50,266 nucleotides of DNA from Caldifarciminota bacterium. Lineage in GTDB: Bacteria > Hydrothermota > UBA3073. The stretch spans positions 1 to 50,266 of the forward strand of contig JAGMCL010000040.1 of assembly GCA_023129165.1 (NCBI GenBank). Direction: 5' to 3'. The notes below the pieces were generated by a model that was not told the origin of the DNA, did no database searches, and worked only from the letters and a program-made list of their open reading frames with translations. Made by a program: the position numbers and the translations under genes. Shown here piece by piece: positions 1 to 6,539 of this stretch (its first letter is position 1; every line of letters begins with the position of its first letter).

Positions 1-18
1 TCCGCAATAGGATATAAT
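1..18. repeat. Terminal direct repeat, left copy (circular junction)
   Basis: The first 18 bases (TCCGCAATAGGATATAAT) are identical to bases 50249-50266. Overlapping the two copies keeps one reading frame open from 49802 to 1629. This points to a circularised or circularly permuted assembly rather than to true genome ends. The overlap is shorter than a usual assembler k-mer, so it may have been trimmed. Confidence 0.85.
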
Positions 19-1629
19 GCCGGTCGGTTTTTAGATGGTGGTGTTATAGCAAATCCCACATCTGATTATAGTCTATTTTTAGGGATGGCCACTAAAGCAC
101 TTGCAGACAATGGCCAGAATGAAATAGTTATTGGATATGACACAACAGGAATTGGAAGCAACACCATTGCTCTTGGAAATGCAAACATTACCGAGATGCG
201 ATTAGCGAACAATGCCTGGATTTCTCAGTATAATTTCGCTGGTGATGCCGCAATCAACATGTTTAAGGTTAATGAAGATGATAAGATTGAATTAGGGACT
301 ATTCTTGTCTTTTCTGAAGATAGTGGAGCAGTGACGGCCTTAGATATGCCTGTGTCTGCTACGCCCGTTGCTGGAACTGAAGAAAGTTATTCCTTTAAAA
401 TTGATGGGGATATTATCCTGAAAGTCTATGGCGAAGCTGATAGTGCTGGTGGGATACAGAATGAAATCATAAAGATTCCTATTACGGGAGGCATTCTCTT
501 TGGTGACGGTAATGATACAGATCAAGATTTAATCTCTGTAGATGTAACCGGAGATCCTAAACTTTGGTGGGATGAAGCGACAGATAGTTTTGAATTTAAT
601 AAGAGTTTAACTATTCCGGGTGGGTCATTAAATATAGGCGGAATTACTCTTACTGAGGATGGCGGATGTTTAAGAACAAGTGATTTCCACGCTCATGGCT
701 CAGGAGGTATTGCTGGATATTATAAATTACATCAAGGTACAACTCCTTCTGCTGATAAAGAGGCAGACCATTCTATTCTATGGACTGATGCCAGTGAAGA
801 TTTATATCTGCAAAACGCTACTGGAACAGATAAAAAAGTATCAGTAATGGATACCAGCAATAGCTTGTCTGTATCAAGAAGCATTATTCCTACTACAAGC
901 GCAGACCGTGCGGCAATCAACTTTGGCGCTGGAGGTTCTCTAATAGGCGCAACAGCAGATACAGATGCCTTATTTTTGGCAAACGCTTATTATAATTCAG
1001 GATATAAATATCTGACTACTGATTTAGCCTCCGCGATTAAATTAGACGATGGAGAAATCACATTATCTACGGCAATTTCAGGAATTGCCGATAACGTAAT
1101 TACTTGGAAAGATGTTATCAATATAGTAGTTGGGAAAGTCTTTATAAACGAAACTGCTAATACAAAAATAACAGAGGGGCTAACAATCAATCAAGGAGCT
1201 AATGATGATGAGATATTTTCATTGAAATCAAGCGATGTAAATCATTCAGTAAGTTGGACAGAGTCTGACACTTATTTTCTTTTGAAAAAGTTAAATGCTA
1301 CTGAGGGTGGAACACTTGTCAGGGGAGTGTCGGATGGCGATTATACAGGGCTACAACTTAACGGCATTATAGGAATCGCTAACCCTACTGATACAATTGC
1401 TGCCGTAACAATCCAGGCTCATAAGTATGACGGCGCAACTGCTGCCGAGGCGATAGGAAATGACGAAACAGTTCTTGCTGTTCAAAACGGACCAACTGTT
1501 ATCTTTGATATTTTGGGCGATGGCGAAATTCATAGTAAAGATTTAGAGGGAACTTATGGAGGCGGTTCTGCTTTTGTCTGTGTTTCCGATTCGGGAGTTT
1601 TATATTCAAGTGAAATAGCTTGTCCGTAG
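1..1629 (+). CDS. Secreted fibre-like structural protein, C-terminal part (continues from 49802 across the junction)
   Basis: This is the larger part of a gene that begins at 49802 and crosses the window ends. The joined product is about 691 residues. It is rich in Gly, Ser, Thr, Asp and Asn and has short repeats of the type seen in phage fibres and trimeric adhesin heads, for example SAIGYN at the junction and GIGSNTIALGNANITEMRL. The N-terminal part has a signal peptide, which is unusual for a virion fibre. No S74 chaperone domain with its catalytic signature was recognised at the C-terminus, which ends in VLYSSEIACP. A tail fibre, adhesin-like or host-surface role is inferred; the exact function is unknown. 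The lysis-type genes follow downstream. Confidence 0.75.
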   Translation, partial: SAIGYNAGRFLDGGVIANPTSDYSLFLGMATKALADNGQNEIVIGYDTTGIGSNTIALGNANITEMRLANNAWISQYNFAGDAAINMFKVNEDDKIELGTILVFSEDSGAVTALDMPVSATPVAGTEESYSFKIDGDIILKVYGEADSAGGIQNEIIKIPITGGILFGDGNDTDQDLISVDVTGDPKLWWDEATDSFEFNKSLTIPGGSLNIGGITLTEDGGCLRTSDFHAHGSGGIAGYYKLHQGTTPSADKEADHSILWTDASEDLYLQNATGTDKKVSVMDTSNSLSVSRSIIPTTSADRAAINFGAGGSLIGATADTDALFLANAYYNSGYKYLTTDLASAIKLDDGEITLSTAISGIADNVITWKDVINIVVGKVFINETANTKITEGLTINQGANDDEIFSLKSSDVNHSVSWTESDTYFLLKKLNATEGGTLVRGVSDGDYTGLQLNGIIGIANPTDTIAAVTIQAHKYDGATAAEAIGNDETVLAVQNGPTVIFDILGDGEIHSKDLEGTYGGGSAFVCVSDSGVLYSSEIACP

Positions 1630-1660
1630 GAACAATAAATCTATAAAAAAGGAGGAAAAG

Positions 1661-1966
1661 ATGAAGAAATTAGCATTATTATTAGGTTTAGTATTTCTAT
1701 TATCGAGTGGATTAGTATTTGCTCAGGAATTGCCTGAAGGGCCTGTTGTTGATCCTAATCCAGCCTTAGTAACATACGAAGCAATGGATGGTATTCTTAC
1801 GATTTCAACGACACATGCTCTACCGACGGTGAAAGTTGAGACTTACAACATTATAGAGGCACAGGCAAAAATAGACCGAATTAATGCTGTAATTGAGATT
1901 TGGAAAGTTAAGAAAGTAGAGCATCAAGACATTATAGATAAATACAACGAAATTGAGGGGAAATAA
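1661..1966 (+). CDS. Small secreted protein with signal peptide and C-terminal helix
   Basis: 101 residues, preceded by AAAGGAGGAAAAG. The first 22 residues form a clear Sec signal peptide (basic MKK, a Leu-rich core, cleavage after VFA-Q). The mature part has a Pro-rich stretch, then a helical segment rich in Ile, Lys and Glu (about residues 65-101) that could form a coiled coil. It overlaps the next gene by an ATGA-type junction, so the two are probably translated together. Its place next to the lysis genes would fit a spanin-like or periplasmic role, but the family is not recognised. Confidence 0.7.
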   Translation: MKKLALLLGLVFLLSSGLVFAQELPEGPVVDPNPALVTYEAMDGILTISTTHALPTVKVETYNIIEAQAKIDRINAVIEIWKVKKVEHQDIIDKYNEIEGK

Positions 1967-2217
1967 TGAAAAAGCTAATACTTTTGCTTGTTTTAAGCCT
2001 TTTCTTTTATGGTACGGCATTTGCCGAGAATAAAGAAGATATAAAATCTGCTGTAGAATTAACCTGGCAACTGGAAGCAAAGCAGTTTCAACTGCAAAAT
2101 GTTCAGCTTGAGTTTAGATATTGTCAGGAGCGTATAAAAGTCTTACAATATCAGGCCAAGGGCTTACAGGCGGAGATACGGGTGCTTGTAAAAGATAAAG
2201 AAGCTGAAAAGGATTAA
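1966..2217 (+). CDS. Small secreted coiled-coil protein
   Basis: 83 residues. The N-terminus is a signal peptide (MKK, hydrophobic core, GTAFA-E cleavage pattern). The mature part is almost entirely helical with Gln, Leu and Glu heptad-like spacing (about residues 30-80), which suggests a coiled coil. Together with the preceding secreted protein it resembles the two-component layout of phage spanins. The sequence alone does not prove that. Confidence 0.68.
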   Translation: MKKLILLLVLSLFFYGTAFAENKEDIKSAVELTWQLEAKQFQLQNVQLEFRYCQERIKVLQYQAKGLQAEIRVLVKDKEAEKD

Positions 2218-2219
2218 TC

Positions 2220-2456
2220 ATGCCAGAAGACCAAAGACTAAAAAATATTGAAATATTGGTAACTAAGATATTCGTTATTCTTAATGGCAAGGACGATGAA
2301 GGCGGGCTTGTAACGAAAGTAGCTTTACATGAACAGAAATTTCAGGATATTCCAAGTCCTAATAGTCTTAGATTTCATGCTTCTGTAGGCGGAGGGATAG
2401 TAACTTTTTTCAGCTTAATGCTCATTGCTATTTGGCACTTTTTTGGGGGAAAATGA
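2220..2456 (+). CDS. Small tail-anchored membrane protein
   Basis: 78 residues. The soluble N-terminal part (MPEDQRLKNIE..., about residues 1-50) is followed by one transmembrane segment near residues 54-75 (VGGGIVTFFSLMLIAIWHFF) and a short Gly-Gly-Lys end. Small proteins of this form occur in phage lysis cassettes as holins or antiholins. The stop overlaps the next start (ATGA). Confidence 0.65.
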   Translation: MPEDQRLKNIEILVTKIFVILNGKDDEGGLVTKVALHEQKFQDIPSPNSLRFHASVGGGIVTFFSLMLIAIWHFFGGK

Positions 2457-2665
2457 AAGAATTAACTGAACAGGCAGATATTTTGGTAAAAGAGGCTGAA
2501 AAAATAGTTATAAATATTGGTGCATATAGCCCAGCCACTCGAAGTCTTGGATGTAAAAAAGACTCGCTTGAAAATATCCAACATGACGTAGCAACGCTTA
2601 TGCAGAGATATAGTAGACTTTATGCTGAAATTGGAGCATTGATAAAGGAGAGAAAAGATGTATAA
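2453..2665 (+). CDS. Small helical protein of the lysis region
   Basis: 70 residues from ATG 2453, preceded by GGGGGAAA inside the previous gene. An upstream in-frame ATG exists but would lie within the membrane segment of the neighbour. The protein is mostly alpha-helical by composition, with no signal peptide and a single Cys. It overlaps the peptidase gene by 8 bases. Function unknown. Confidence 0.6.
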   Translation: MKELTEQADILVKEAEKIVINIGAYSPATRSLGCKKDSLENIQHDVATLMQRYSRLYAEIGALIKERKDV

Positions 2666-3083
2666 TCCGAAACATTTTGAATTGTATGAATGGCTACCAA
2701 AAGATTTTTATCATAAATACATTAGTGAATATGGTGATAAACTTTGGCTTATGTTTGATGATAGAATCCTTTGGACTTATGATAAGCTTCGTGAACGATA
2801 TGGACGCATTGTGATGAATGACTGGTGGTGGGGAGGCTCAAACCAATATAGAGGATGGAGACCGTTTAATTGCTCAACAGGAGCTAAACTTTCACAACAT
2901 AAGTTTGCCAGAGCAGGTGATGGAATTTTTATAAGGCCTGCTGAAGAAATCAGGCAAGATATTTTGAAGAATGAATTTGATAATGATTTCCAGTATATAT
3001 CTGTGATAGAAAAAGCTGTTAATTGGCTTCATTGCGATACGCGCAACCATGATAATGCAAGATACGGAATATTAATAATATAA
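2658..3083 (+). CDS. M15-type zinc peptidase, probable endolysin
   Basis: 141 residues. The motif LSQHKFARAGD (H81, D88) followed by WLHCD (H125, D127) matches the zinc-binding pattern of the peptidase M15A / VanY family (SxHxxGxAxD ... HxD/H), which cut peptide bonds in peptidoglycan stem or cross-link peptides. The length fits a single catalytic domain without a cell-wall binding domain. There is no signal peptide, so export would need a holin, and small membrane proteins lie on both sides. The usual Gly of the SxHxxG motif is Ala here. Phage proteins of this type are commonly the endolysin. Confidence 0.75.
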   Translation: MYNPKHFELYEWLPKDFYHKYISEYGDKLWLMFDDRILWTYDKLRERYGRIVMNDWWWGGSNQYRGWRPFNCSTGAKLSQHKFARAGDGIFIRPAEEIRQDILKNEFDNDFQYISVIEKAVNWLHCDTRNHDNARYGILII

Positions 3084-3177
3084 AAATGAATAAAATATAT
3101 AAAGATAAAAAATGGCAATATCAAGATAATAGATTGTAGAAATATAGGCTTTAATATTGGACTTAAAGGAGGATAAT

Positions 3178-3576
3178 GTGAAAAAATTAAATGTGTTGTT
3201 AATGGTTGTCATAGTATTTTTGGCAGGTTGTGTGTCGTTTGAAATTGGAAATACAGAAAAAAAATTGGTGGCAAAGATTGCAGCAAGGCATGTGGGATTT
3301 GAATTGGAGAAAAGATATCCCGATATTGCCGTTGAAGTTCTGGCGTTAAGCGAAGGACTTCTGGTAGCAGAAGAAGACGAAATTATTAAGGTCATTCTCA
3401 ACCGGATTGTTTTTGTATTGACAAGTGAGATTATTAATGATCCTTTACTTATAATGGATATTCAGGATTTAATAGGCTTAATTGAGATAAAAATGGATAT
3501 TGAACTCACGGAAGACCAGATGGCAATTATAAAGGCAGTGGCAGGGGGATTAATCGAGGGAATTAATTTGCATTAG
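3178..3576 (+). CDS. Lipoprotein with lipobox
   Basis: 132 residues from GTG 3178, chosen because TAAAGGAGGATAAT lies just upstream; a TTG start at 3157 would add seven charged residues before the signal peptide. The N-terminus has basic VKK, a hydrophobic core and LAGC (Cys 18), a classic lipobox for lipid modification. The rest is acidic and rich in Ile, Val and Glu. Phage lipoproteins in lysis regions can be outer-membrane spanins or superinfection-exclusion proteins. Which applies here is unknown. Confidence 0.72.
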   Translation: MKKLNVLLMVVIVFLAGCVSFEIGNTEKKLVAKIAARHVGFELEKRYPDIAVEVLALSEGLLVAEEDEIIKVILNRIVFVLTSEIINDPLLIMDIQDLIGLIEIKMDIELTEDQMAIIKAVAGGLIEGINLH

Positions 3577-3585
3577 GAGGGTATC

Positions 3586-3768
3586 ATGGAAAATAAACAA
3601 GAATTAATTAGAGTAATTACAAGATCAGTAGCATTTTTAATACCCTTAGCAGCGGGCTGTGTAGGAATGTTTATTTTGTCTGATGTTCGAGATACCCTTG
3701 TTGGATTTGTAATGGGGGCTGCAACTGCGGCCTCGGTATTTTATTTTAAGAAATCCGAGGATGAATAG
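3586..3768 (+). CDS. Small two-segment membrane protein (possible holin or antiholin)
   Basis: 60 residues, RBS AGGAGGGTATC. Two hydrophobic segments (about residues 14-31 and 36-52) are joined by a short charged turn (SDVRD), and the tail is charged (KKSEDE). This topology is usual for small phage holins. It is the last rightward gene before the convergent boundary. Confidence 0.6.
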   Translation: MENKQELIRVITRSVAFLIPLAAGCVGMFILSDVRDTLVGFVMGAATAASVFYFKKSEDE

Positions 3769-3771
3769 ATA

Positions 3772-3800
3772 TTGACATTAACATAAGGCTATATTATAAA
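3772..3800 (+). promoter_or_regulatory. Strong sigma-70-type promoter pointing into the convergent region
   Basis: TTGACA (3772-3777), a 17-base spacer and TATAAA (3795-3800): 11 of 12 bases match the sigma-70 consensus at optimal spacing. Transcription would start near 3807, inside the stem at 3805-3837, and run antisense to the leftward genes. Its product is unknown. Confidence 0.5.
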
Positions 3801-3804
3801 TAAC

Positions 3805-3837
3805 GAAACAGGCAGAGAACGGCTCTCTGCCTGTTTC
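3805..3837. terminator. 14-bp perfect hairpin between convergent gene blocks
   Basis: GAAACAGGCAGAGA (3805-3818) pairs perfectly with TCTCTGCCTGTTTC (3824-3837) around a 5-base loop. It lies between the end of the rightward lysis genes and the end of the leftward cassettes. The sequence after the stem is T-richer on the minus strand (GTTATTTATAA), so it most likely ends leftward transcripts. It could also be the 5' hairpin of an RNA from the promoter at 3772. Confidence 0.55.
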
Positions 3838-3844
3838 TCGCCAT

Positions 3845-3905
3845 AATTAATTTCTGAACTCACTGGCGCCGGTTCTTTTGGCATCCAGTGTAGTGGCTGG
3901 TTATA
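3845..3905 (-). repeat. attC-like site D (behind the gene 3901-4104)
   Basis: On the minus strand the stop codon of the preceding gene lies in TATAAC (3900-3905), followed by CAGCCACT, then CACTGGATGCC (3890-3880), which pairs with GGCGCCAGTG (3870-3861) leaving one A unpaired in the 5' arm. This is the L''/L' asymmetry of integron attC sites. The 3' box is degenerate (AATTAAT instead of GTTRRRY). The first 14 bases (TATAACCAGCCACT) are identical to those of site B at 11769. Confidence 0.5.
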
Positions 3906-4104
3906 TTTTTAATGCCCTTAATTTGTCAGCAATCAAACTTAATTTTTTGGCTTTAATATCAAAGGCATCATCTTGATAAGCCATGCTTTGTCCCAGATGT
4001 ATTCGCTGTTCATTCTCAAATTTCATTCCCTGTACTTCAACAGCAATAACTTGCCCATCAACTATTAAAGCTTCAAACTCAATTGCTCTGTTTGCGATAC
4101 TCAC
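3901..4104 (-). CDS. Small cassette-borne protein, unknown
   Basis: 67 residues, GTG start at 4104 with GGAGG ten bases upstream. No domain is recognised. It alternates beta-like segments (ALIVDGQVIAVEVQGMKF) with a C-terminal Lys/Leu-rich helix. The leader is very short after site E, and the stop codon sits inside the TATAAC box of site D. This arrangement is what integron gene cassettes show. Confidence 0.65.
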   Translation of the reverse strand: MSIANRAIEFEALIVDGQVIAVEVQGMKFENEQRIHLGQSMAYQDDAFDIKAKKLSLIADKLRALKI

Positions 4105-4122
4105 AATTTATTACCTCCAAAA

Positions 4123-4213
4123 ATATAACGTCCTGCATCACCTGCACCCAAAGCGGTGATGACCCGGCGTGTTAAAATTGCGCGGGCTTTGGGTGTCAGC
4201 TATGCAGTTTTAT
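4123..4213 (-). repeat. attC-like site E (between two small leftward genes)
   Basis: On the minus strand ATAAAAC (4213-4207) pairs 6 of 7 with GTTATAT (4129-4123). Inside these, CTGACACCCAAAGC (4199-4186) pairs with GCTTTGGGTGCAG (4154-4142): 13 base pairs with one extra A in the 5' arm. GTTATAT matches the attC R' core, and the next gene starts 19 bases downstream. This is the best-paired of the candidate sites. Confidence 0.55.
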
Positions 4214-4379
4214 CACGTAGTTCCTCTATGTGTTTAGCCATATGAAAACAAAGGCGTGATGCTAAGATATTAAGATTATCTTTTCTCATCTGCTCTAATA
4301 TTTCTAAAATGTTTACTTTCGCATAAGGGCTAAACCCAGCATATGCCAAGCATTGTTGCCGTAACTCTTCATATTCCAT
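4200..4379 (-). CDS. Small cassette-borne helical protein, unknown
   Basis: 59 residues, ATG at 4379, RBS TGGAGGTGATAC. It starts MEYEELRQQCLAYAGFSPYA and is mostly helical, with two Cys. It overlaps attC-like site E at its 3' end and starts just after the degenerate site G, as a cassette would. No family recognised. Confidence 0.6.
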   Translation of the reverse strand: MEYEELRQQCLAYAGFSPYAKVNILEILEQMRKDNLNILASRLCFHMAKHIEELRDKTA

Positions 4380-4394
4380 GTATCACCTCCAGAA

Positions 4395-4431
4395 ATATAA
4401 CAGAGAGATAGCCGGCCTTTTAGTCGCCTAT
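4395..4431 (-). repeat. Degenerate attC-like site G
   Basis: On the minus strand ATAGGCG (4431-4425) can pair, with one mismatch, with CCGGCTAT (4415-4408), followed by CTCTCT and the R'-like box GTTATAT (4401-4395). No clear R'' box is present. It is similar in form to site F at 11099-11134. It is included because it has the same position between small genes, but the structure is weak. Confidence 0.25.
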
Positions 4432-4766
4432 TTCTTTTCAATTAAAGGCTGTTCAATCCTTTCAAATTCTTTATACTTTTTTTGTTTGATCATTTCACTC
4501 AATACTTTCAACTCTGCTAATTGCAACGGCGTTAATAATTGTTCAAGTATCGCCGTGTAGTCATTCAAGTCTCGCAAGTGAGCTATCCTGATTTTTTGGT
4601 CATTGATTATATATCTGTAGTCTTCGAGTTGTTGATGACGAGCTGAACAAGTATAGAGTTGTACTCCACCATAAATAGCAAGACAAAAGGCGGCCCAGAA
4701 AAGCAATAAACATAATAACATCCCTAATCTTAATACTACAATTTTATATGATGTTCGATTTGTCAT
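4428..4766 (-). CDS. Small membrane protein with one transmembrane segment and coiled coil
   Basis: 112 residues, start 4766 with AGAGG upstream. A transmembrane segment spans about residues 12-34 (LRLGMLLCLLLFWAAFCLAI). The C-terminal two thirds are helical and charged, with heptad-like Leu and Ile. It resembles Rz-type inner-membrane spanins in form (N-terminal anchor, periplasmic coiled coil). The distance from the peptidase and the opposite strand make that uncertain. Confidence 0.6.
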   Translation of the reverse strand: MTNRTSYKIVVLRLGMLLCLLLFWAAFCLAIYGGVQLYTCSARHQQLEDYRYIINDQKIRIAHLRDLNDYTAILEQLLTPLQLAELKVLSEMIKQKKYKEFERIEQPLIEKK

Positions 4767-4767
4767 T

Positions 4768-4818
4768 TCATACCTCTGCCCAAAGTGGATGCCTACTAAA
4801 TTTTTTGTCTTCTTTTAT
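4768..4818 (-). CDS. Possible 16-residue peptide with ATA start
   Basis: A short open frame (IKEDKKFSRHPLWAEV) starts with ATA at 4818. GGGGGG lies 8 bases upstream and the stop is one base before the next ATG. It has no ATG, GTG or TTG. It is listed because the spacing suggests translational coupling and because other genes here show the same start problem. Confidence 0.25.
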   Translation of the reverse strand: MKEDKKFSRHPLWAEV

Positions 4819-4831
4819 AATTTAATCCCCC

Positions 4832-4951
4832 CTATCTTGTTTTCATTTTACTTTTAGCCAGGGCTATAAGATCTTCTGCGGTCATTTCACACATCTTAGC
4901 CATTTCAGGTATAGCCAAGTCATAAATAATAATTTTCTGAATAACACCCAT
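4832..4951 (-). CDS. Small helical protein, unknown
   Basis: 39 residues from ATG 4951 inside the 3' end of the HNH gene. The C-terminal part (AKMCEMTAEDLIALAKSKMKTR) looks like ordinary coding sequence. No clear RBS is seen, so it may depend on translation of the HNH gene. It may be a remnant of a gene disturbed by insertion of the HNH gene. Confidence 0.4.
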   Translation of the reverse strand: MGVIQKIIIYDLAIPEMAKMCEMTAEDLIALAKSKMKTR

Positions 4952-5378
4952 TGTAATGTTTCATATAAATCCTTTTGCAACGATTTAAAAACTTTTCCAT
5001 TGTGTCATCGTTTTTTGCAATATTGCATCGAATACAACATGGAATTACATTGTCTTTATTATAACCAACTGAATTATTAATTCTATCAATACCAATTGTA
5101 TCTATTTTATCTCCGCAATAAAAACATGGCTTTTGCCAAAATTTTAAAAATTCCATACGAGTAATAGAAAATTCAATCCCTCTCTTTTTTGCATTTTTTT
5201 TGTAGTAGCTAAAAGCATATTGTTGGGGATTGTTTGTCTTGAAATCAATGTAATGTTTTCTTGTTCTTTTTTTAAGTTTTTCTGGATTATTTTGTTTGAG
5301 TATTTTATATAAATTTCTTCTATATTTTTTCATTTCTTCTGATTTTATAGCGTAATTTTCATGTGCTTTTTTATTTAT
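4920..5378 (-). CDS. HNH homing-type endonuclease (copy 1)
   Basis: The C-terminal half carries an HNH/zinc module: PCFYCGD, then IGIDRINNSVGYNKDNVIPCC, then RCNIAKND, with CxxC pairs and the conserved ID and N of phage HNH nucleases. The N-terminal part is helical and basic. The frame stays open to 5480, but that part shadows the zinc-ribbon gene in another frame. The likely start is ATA at 5378 (AAAAAGG four bases upstream) or ATG at 5333. It forms a pair with the zinc-ribbon gene, repeated at 17619-18219. Likely a selfish nuclease cutting phage DNA. Confidence 0.75.
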   Translation of the reverse strand: MNKKAHENYAIKSEEMKKYRRNLYKILKQNNPEKLKKRTRKHYIDFKTNNPQQYAFSYYKKNAKKRGIEFSITRMEFLKFWQKPCFYCGDKIDTIGIDRINNSVGYNKDNVIPCCIRCNIAKNDDTMEKFLNRCKRIYMKHYNGCYSENYYL

Positions 5379-5514
5379 TTTTTCCTTTTTGCTTTTTTCT
5401 ATTCCAATAAGCCGATTTGCATTTAGGACAGATTCGGATTTCAGGCAATCTTGGATACCATTCATGGCCACATCTTTCACACTTTAGTTTTTTCACATTG
5501 GTTTTCGTAGCCAT
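5371..5514 (-). CDS. Zinc-ribbon protein (partner of HNH copy 1)
   Basis: 47 residues, ATG at 5514. The core is CERCGHEWYPR...EIRICPKCKSAYW, a two-CxxC zinc ribbon. It is clearly paralogous to the 42-residue protein at 17619-17747 (shared CGHxW.PR..EIR.CPKCK..Y). Both are followed by an HNH gene in the +1 frame. It may bind DNA or regulate the nuclease; the role is inferred. Confidence 0.65.
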   Translation of the reverse strand: MATKTNVKKLKCERCGHEWYPRLPEIRICPKCKSAYWNRKKQKGKNK

Positions 5515-5538
5515 AAGTACCGCCTCTAAGTAAGTTTG

Positions 5539-5967
5539 TCAAGTTATTTTTCTTGGCGGAGGAATATATACAGAATGTTCCATCGCCGCCCATCTAACAA
5601 TTCTCTCAATATAGCTATCATCTGCACTAAAGAATTCTATAGTCGATAGTTTTGTTGTGCTGCCACCTATTTTTTGTTCTGGATTTATCTTGCTTTGAAT
5701 AGGATTAAATTTAAGTTTCAAATCCCCATGGATATCCTCTGCATTATCATGGCCGAAATAATTTGCAAGGATAGGAATAACAACTCCCCAATAATATCTA
5801 TTCTGTAAATTGCTACGTTTTGTTTTTGTTTTTCGGATAATAACATCAAGTTTGGTTCCGTTTTTAAATGTATAAATCCATAAGGCCATTGCCTTTTTCA
5901 CATGGTCGAGCATTTTCATCTTTTTTTTTACAACATGAGCTTCAAATATTGGATCTGGCTGGTTCAT
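5539..5967 (-). CDS. ninB: NinB-like recombination protein
   Basis: 142 residues, with GAGGGAAC upstream. The pattern RSNLQNRYYWGVVIPIL (about residues 51-67), then an acidic helix, STTKL, and C-terminal WAAMEHSVYIPPP fits the phage NinB-like family. NinB of lambda binds single-stranded DNA and acts in Red-type recombination. It lies in a block with SSB, a PD-(D/E)XK nuclease and an SMC-like ATPase, which fits. Its first six residues (MNQPDP) recur in the gene at 19639-19932. Confidence 0.6.
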   Translation of the reverse strand: MNQPDPIFEAHVVKKKMKMLDHVKKAMALWIYTFKNGTKLDVIIRKTKTKRSNLQNRYYWGVVIPILANYFGHDNAEDIHGDLKLKFNPIQSKINPEQKIGGSTTKLSTIEFFSADDSYIERIVRWAAMEHSVYIPPPRKIT

Positions 5968-5997
5968 TTTCTTGTTCCCTCACACTTTCCGGATCTC

Positions 5998-6168
5998 CTA
6001 TTTTAATCTTATAGGTGGGATATAGTTTACTCCCGTAAGTTCCCTATGCATGGTCTGAAGCTTATTAAGATGTTTTTCAGCTTTTTCGATCACCAACCTA
6101 AAAATATCTAATTCCCATTGGGTTATATCCTCTGGGTTTTTTGATTTTATGATAGATAATATGTTCAT
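5998..6168 (-). CDS. Small helical protein, unknown
   Basis: 56 residues, ATG at 6168, RBS AAGGAG at 6181-6186 inside the end of the upstream gene. Acidic N-terminus (KSKNPEDITQWELDIFRLV), mostly helical. No family recognised. Position and spacing fit an operon with its neighbours. Confidence 0.6.
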   Translation of the reverse strand: MNILSIIKSKNPEDITQWELDIFRLVIEKAEKHLNKLQTMHRELTGVNYIPPIRLK

Positions 6169-6172
6169 TTAA

Positions 6173-6388
6173 TTAATACTCCTTCTTTGAAAACCGTTCA
6201 GGGTAATGGCGTTTTATCACTTCACGCATTTCCATAGCACATTTATTCTTAATATAAAATACAGACATAAATCCACCATATACTTGCGCTTGGATTACAC
6301 CTTTAGCACCGCTGGTATAATCGAGTTCAACTTCATCAAGAAATTCTTGCAATTCGGCTATTTGGTTTTTGGTAAGGGCTATTTCCAT
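6173..6388 (-). CDS. Small protein, unknown
   Basis: 71 residues, start 6388 with AGGAGAC upstream. An N-terminal helix is followed by a beta-type segment (IQAQVYGGFMSVFYI) and a basic C-terminus (HYPERFSKKEY). No known domain. It lies in the SSB operon. The 150 bases between it and the SSB stop hold no clear gene. Confidence 0.6.
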   Translation of the reverse strand: MEIALTKNQIAELQEFLDEVELDYTSGAKGVIQAQVYGGFMSVFYIKNKCAMEMREVIKRHYPERFSKKEY

Positions 6389-6539
6389 TAAAAGTCTCCT
6401 TTACGTTATCTTCCGGCCCCCGGACCACCCAAAACATAATCCCGCCCTGTCTGCTCACGGTGACTACTCTCACAGATGAATCAGTGGGCTTCTACGGATA
6501 CACCGAAAGACTGTAGCCCCAGTCTCATTGTAGTTTTCT

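Noticed and set aside
5400-5425. A AAA AAG slippery heptamer near the end of the zinc-ribbon gene, suggesting -1 frameshifting into the HNH gene.
   Set aside because: The HNH frame is +1, not -1, relative to the zinc-ribbon gene.
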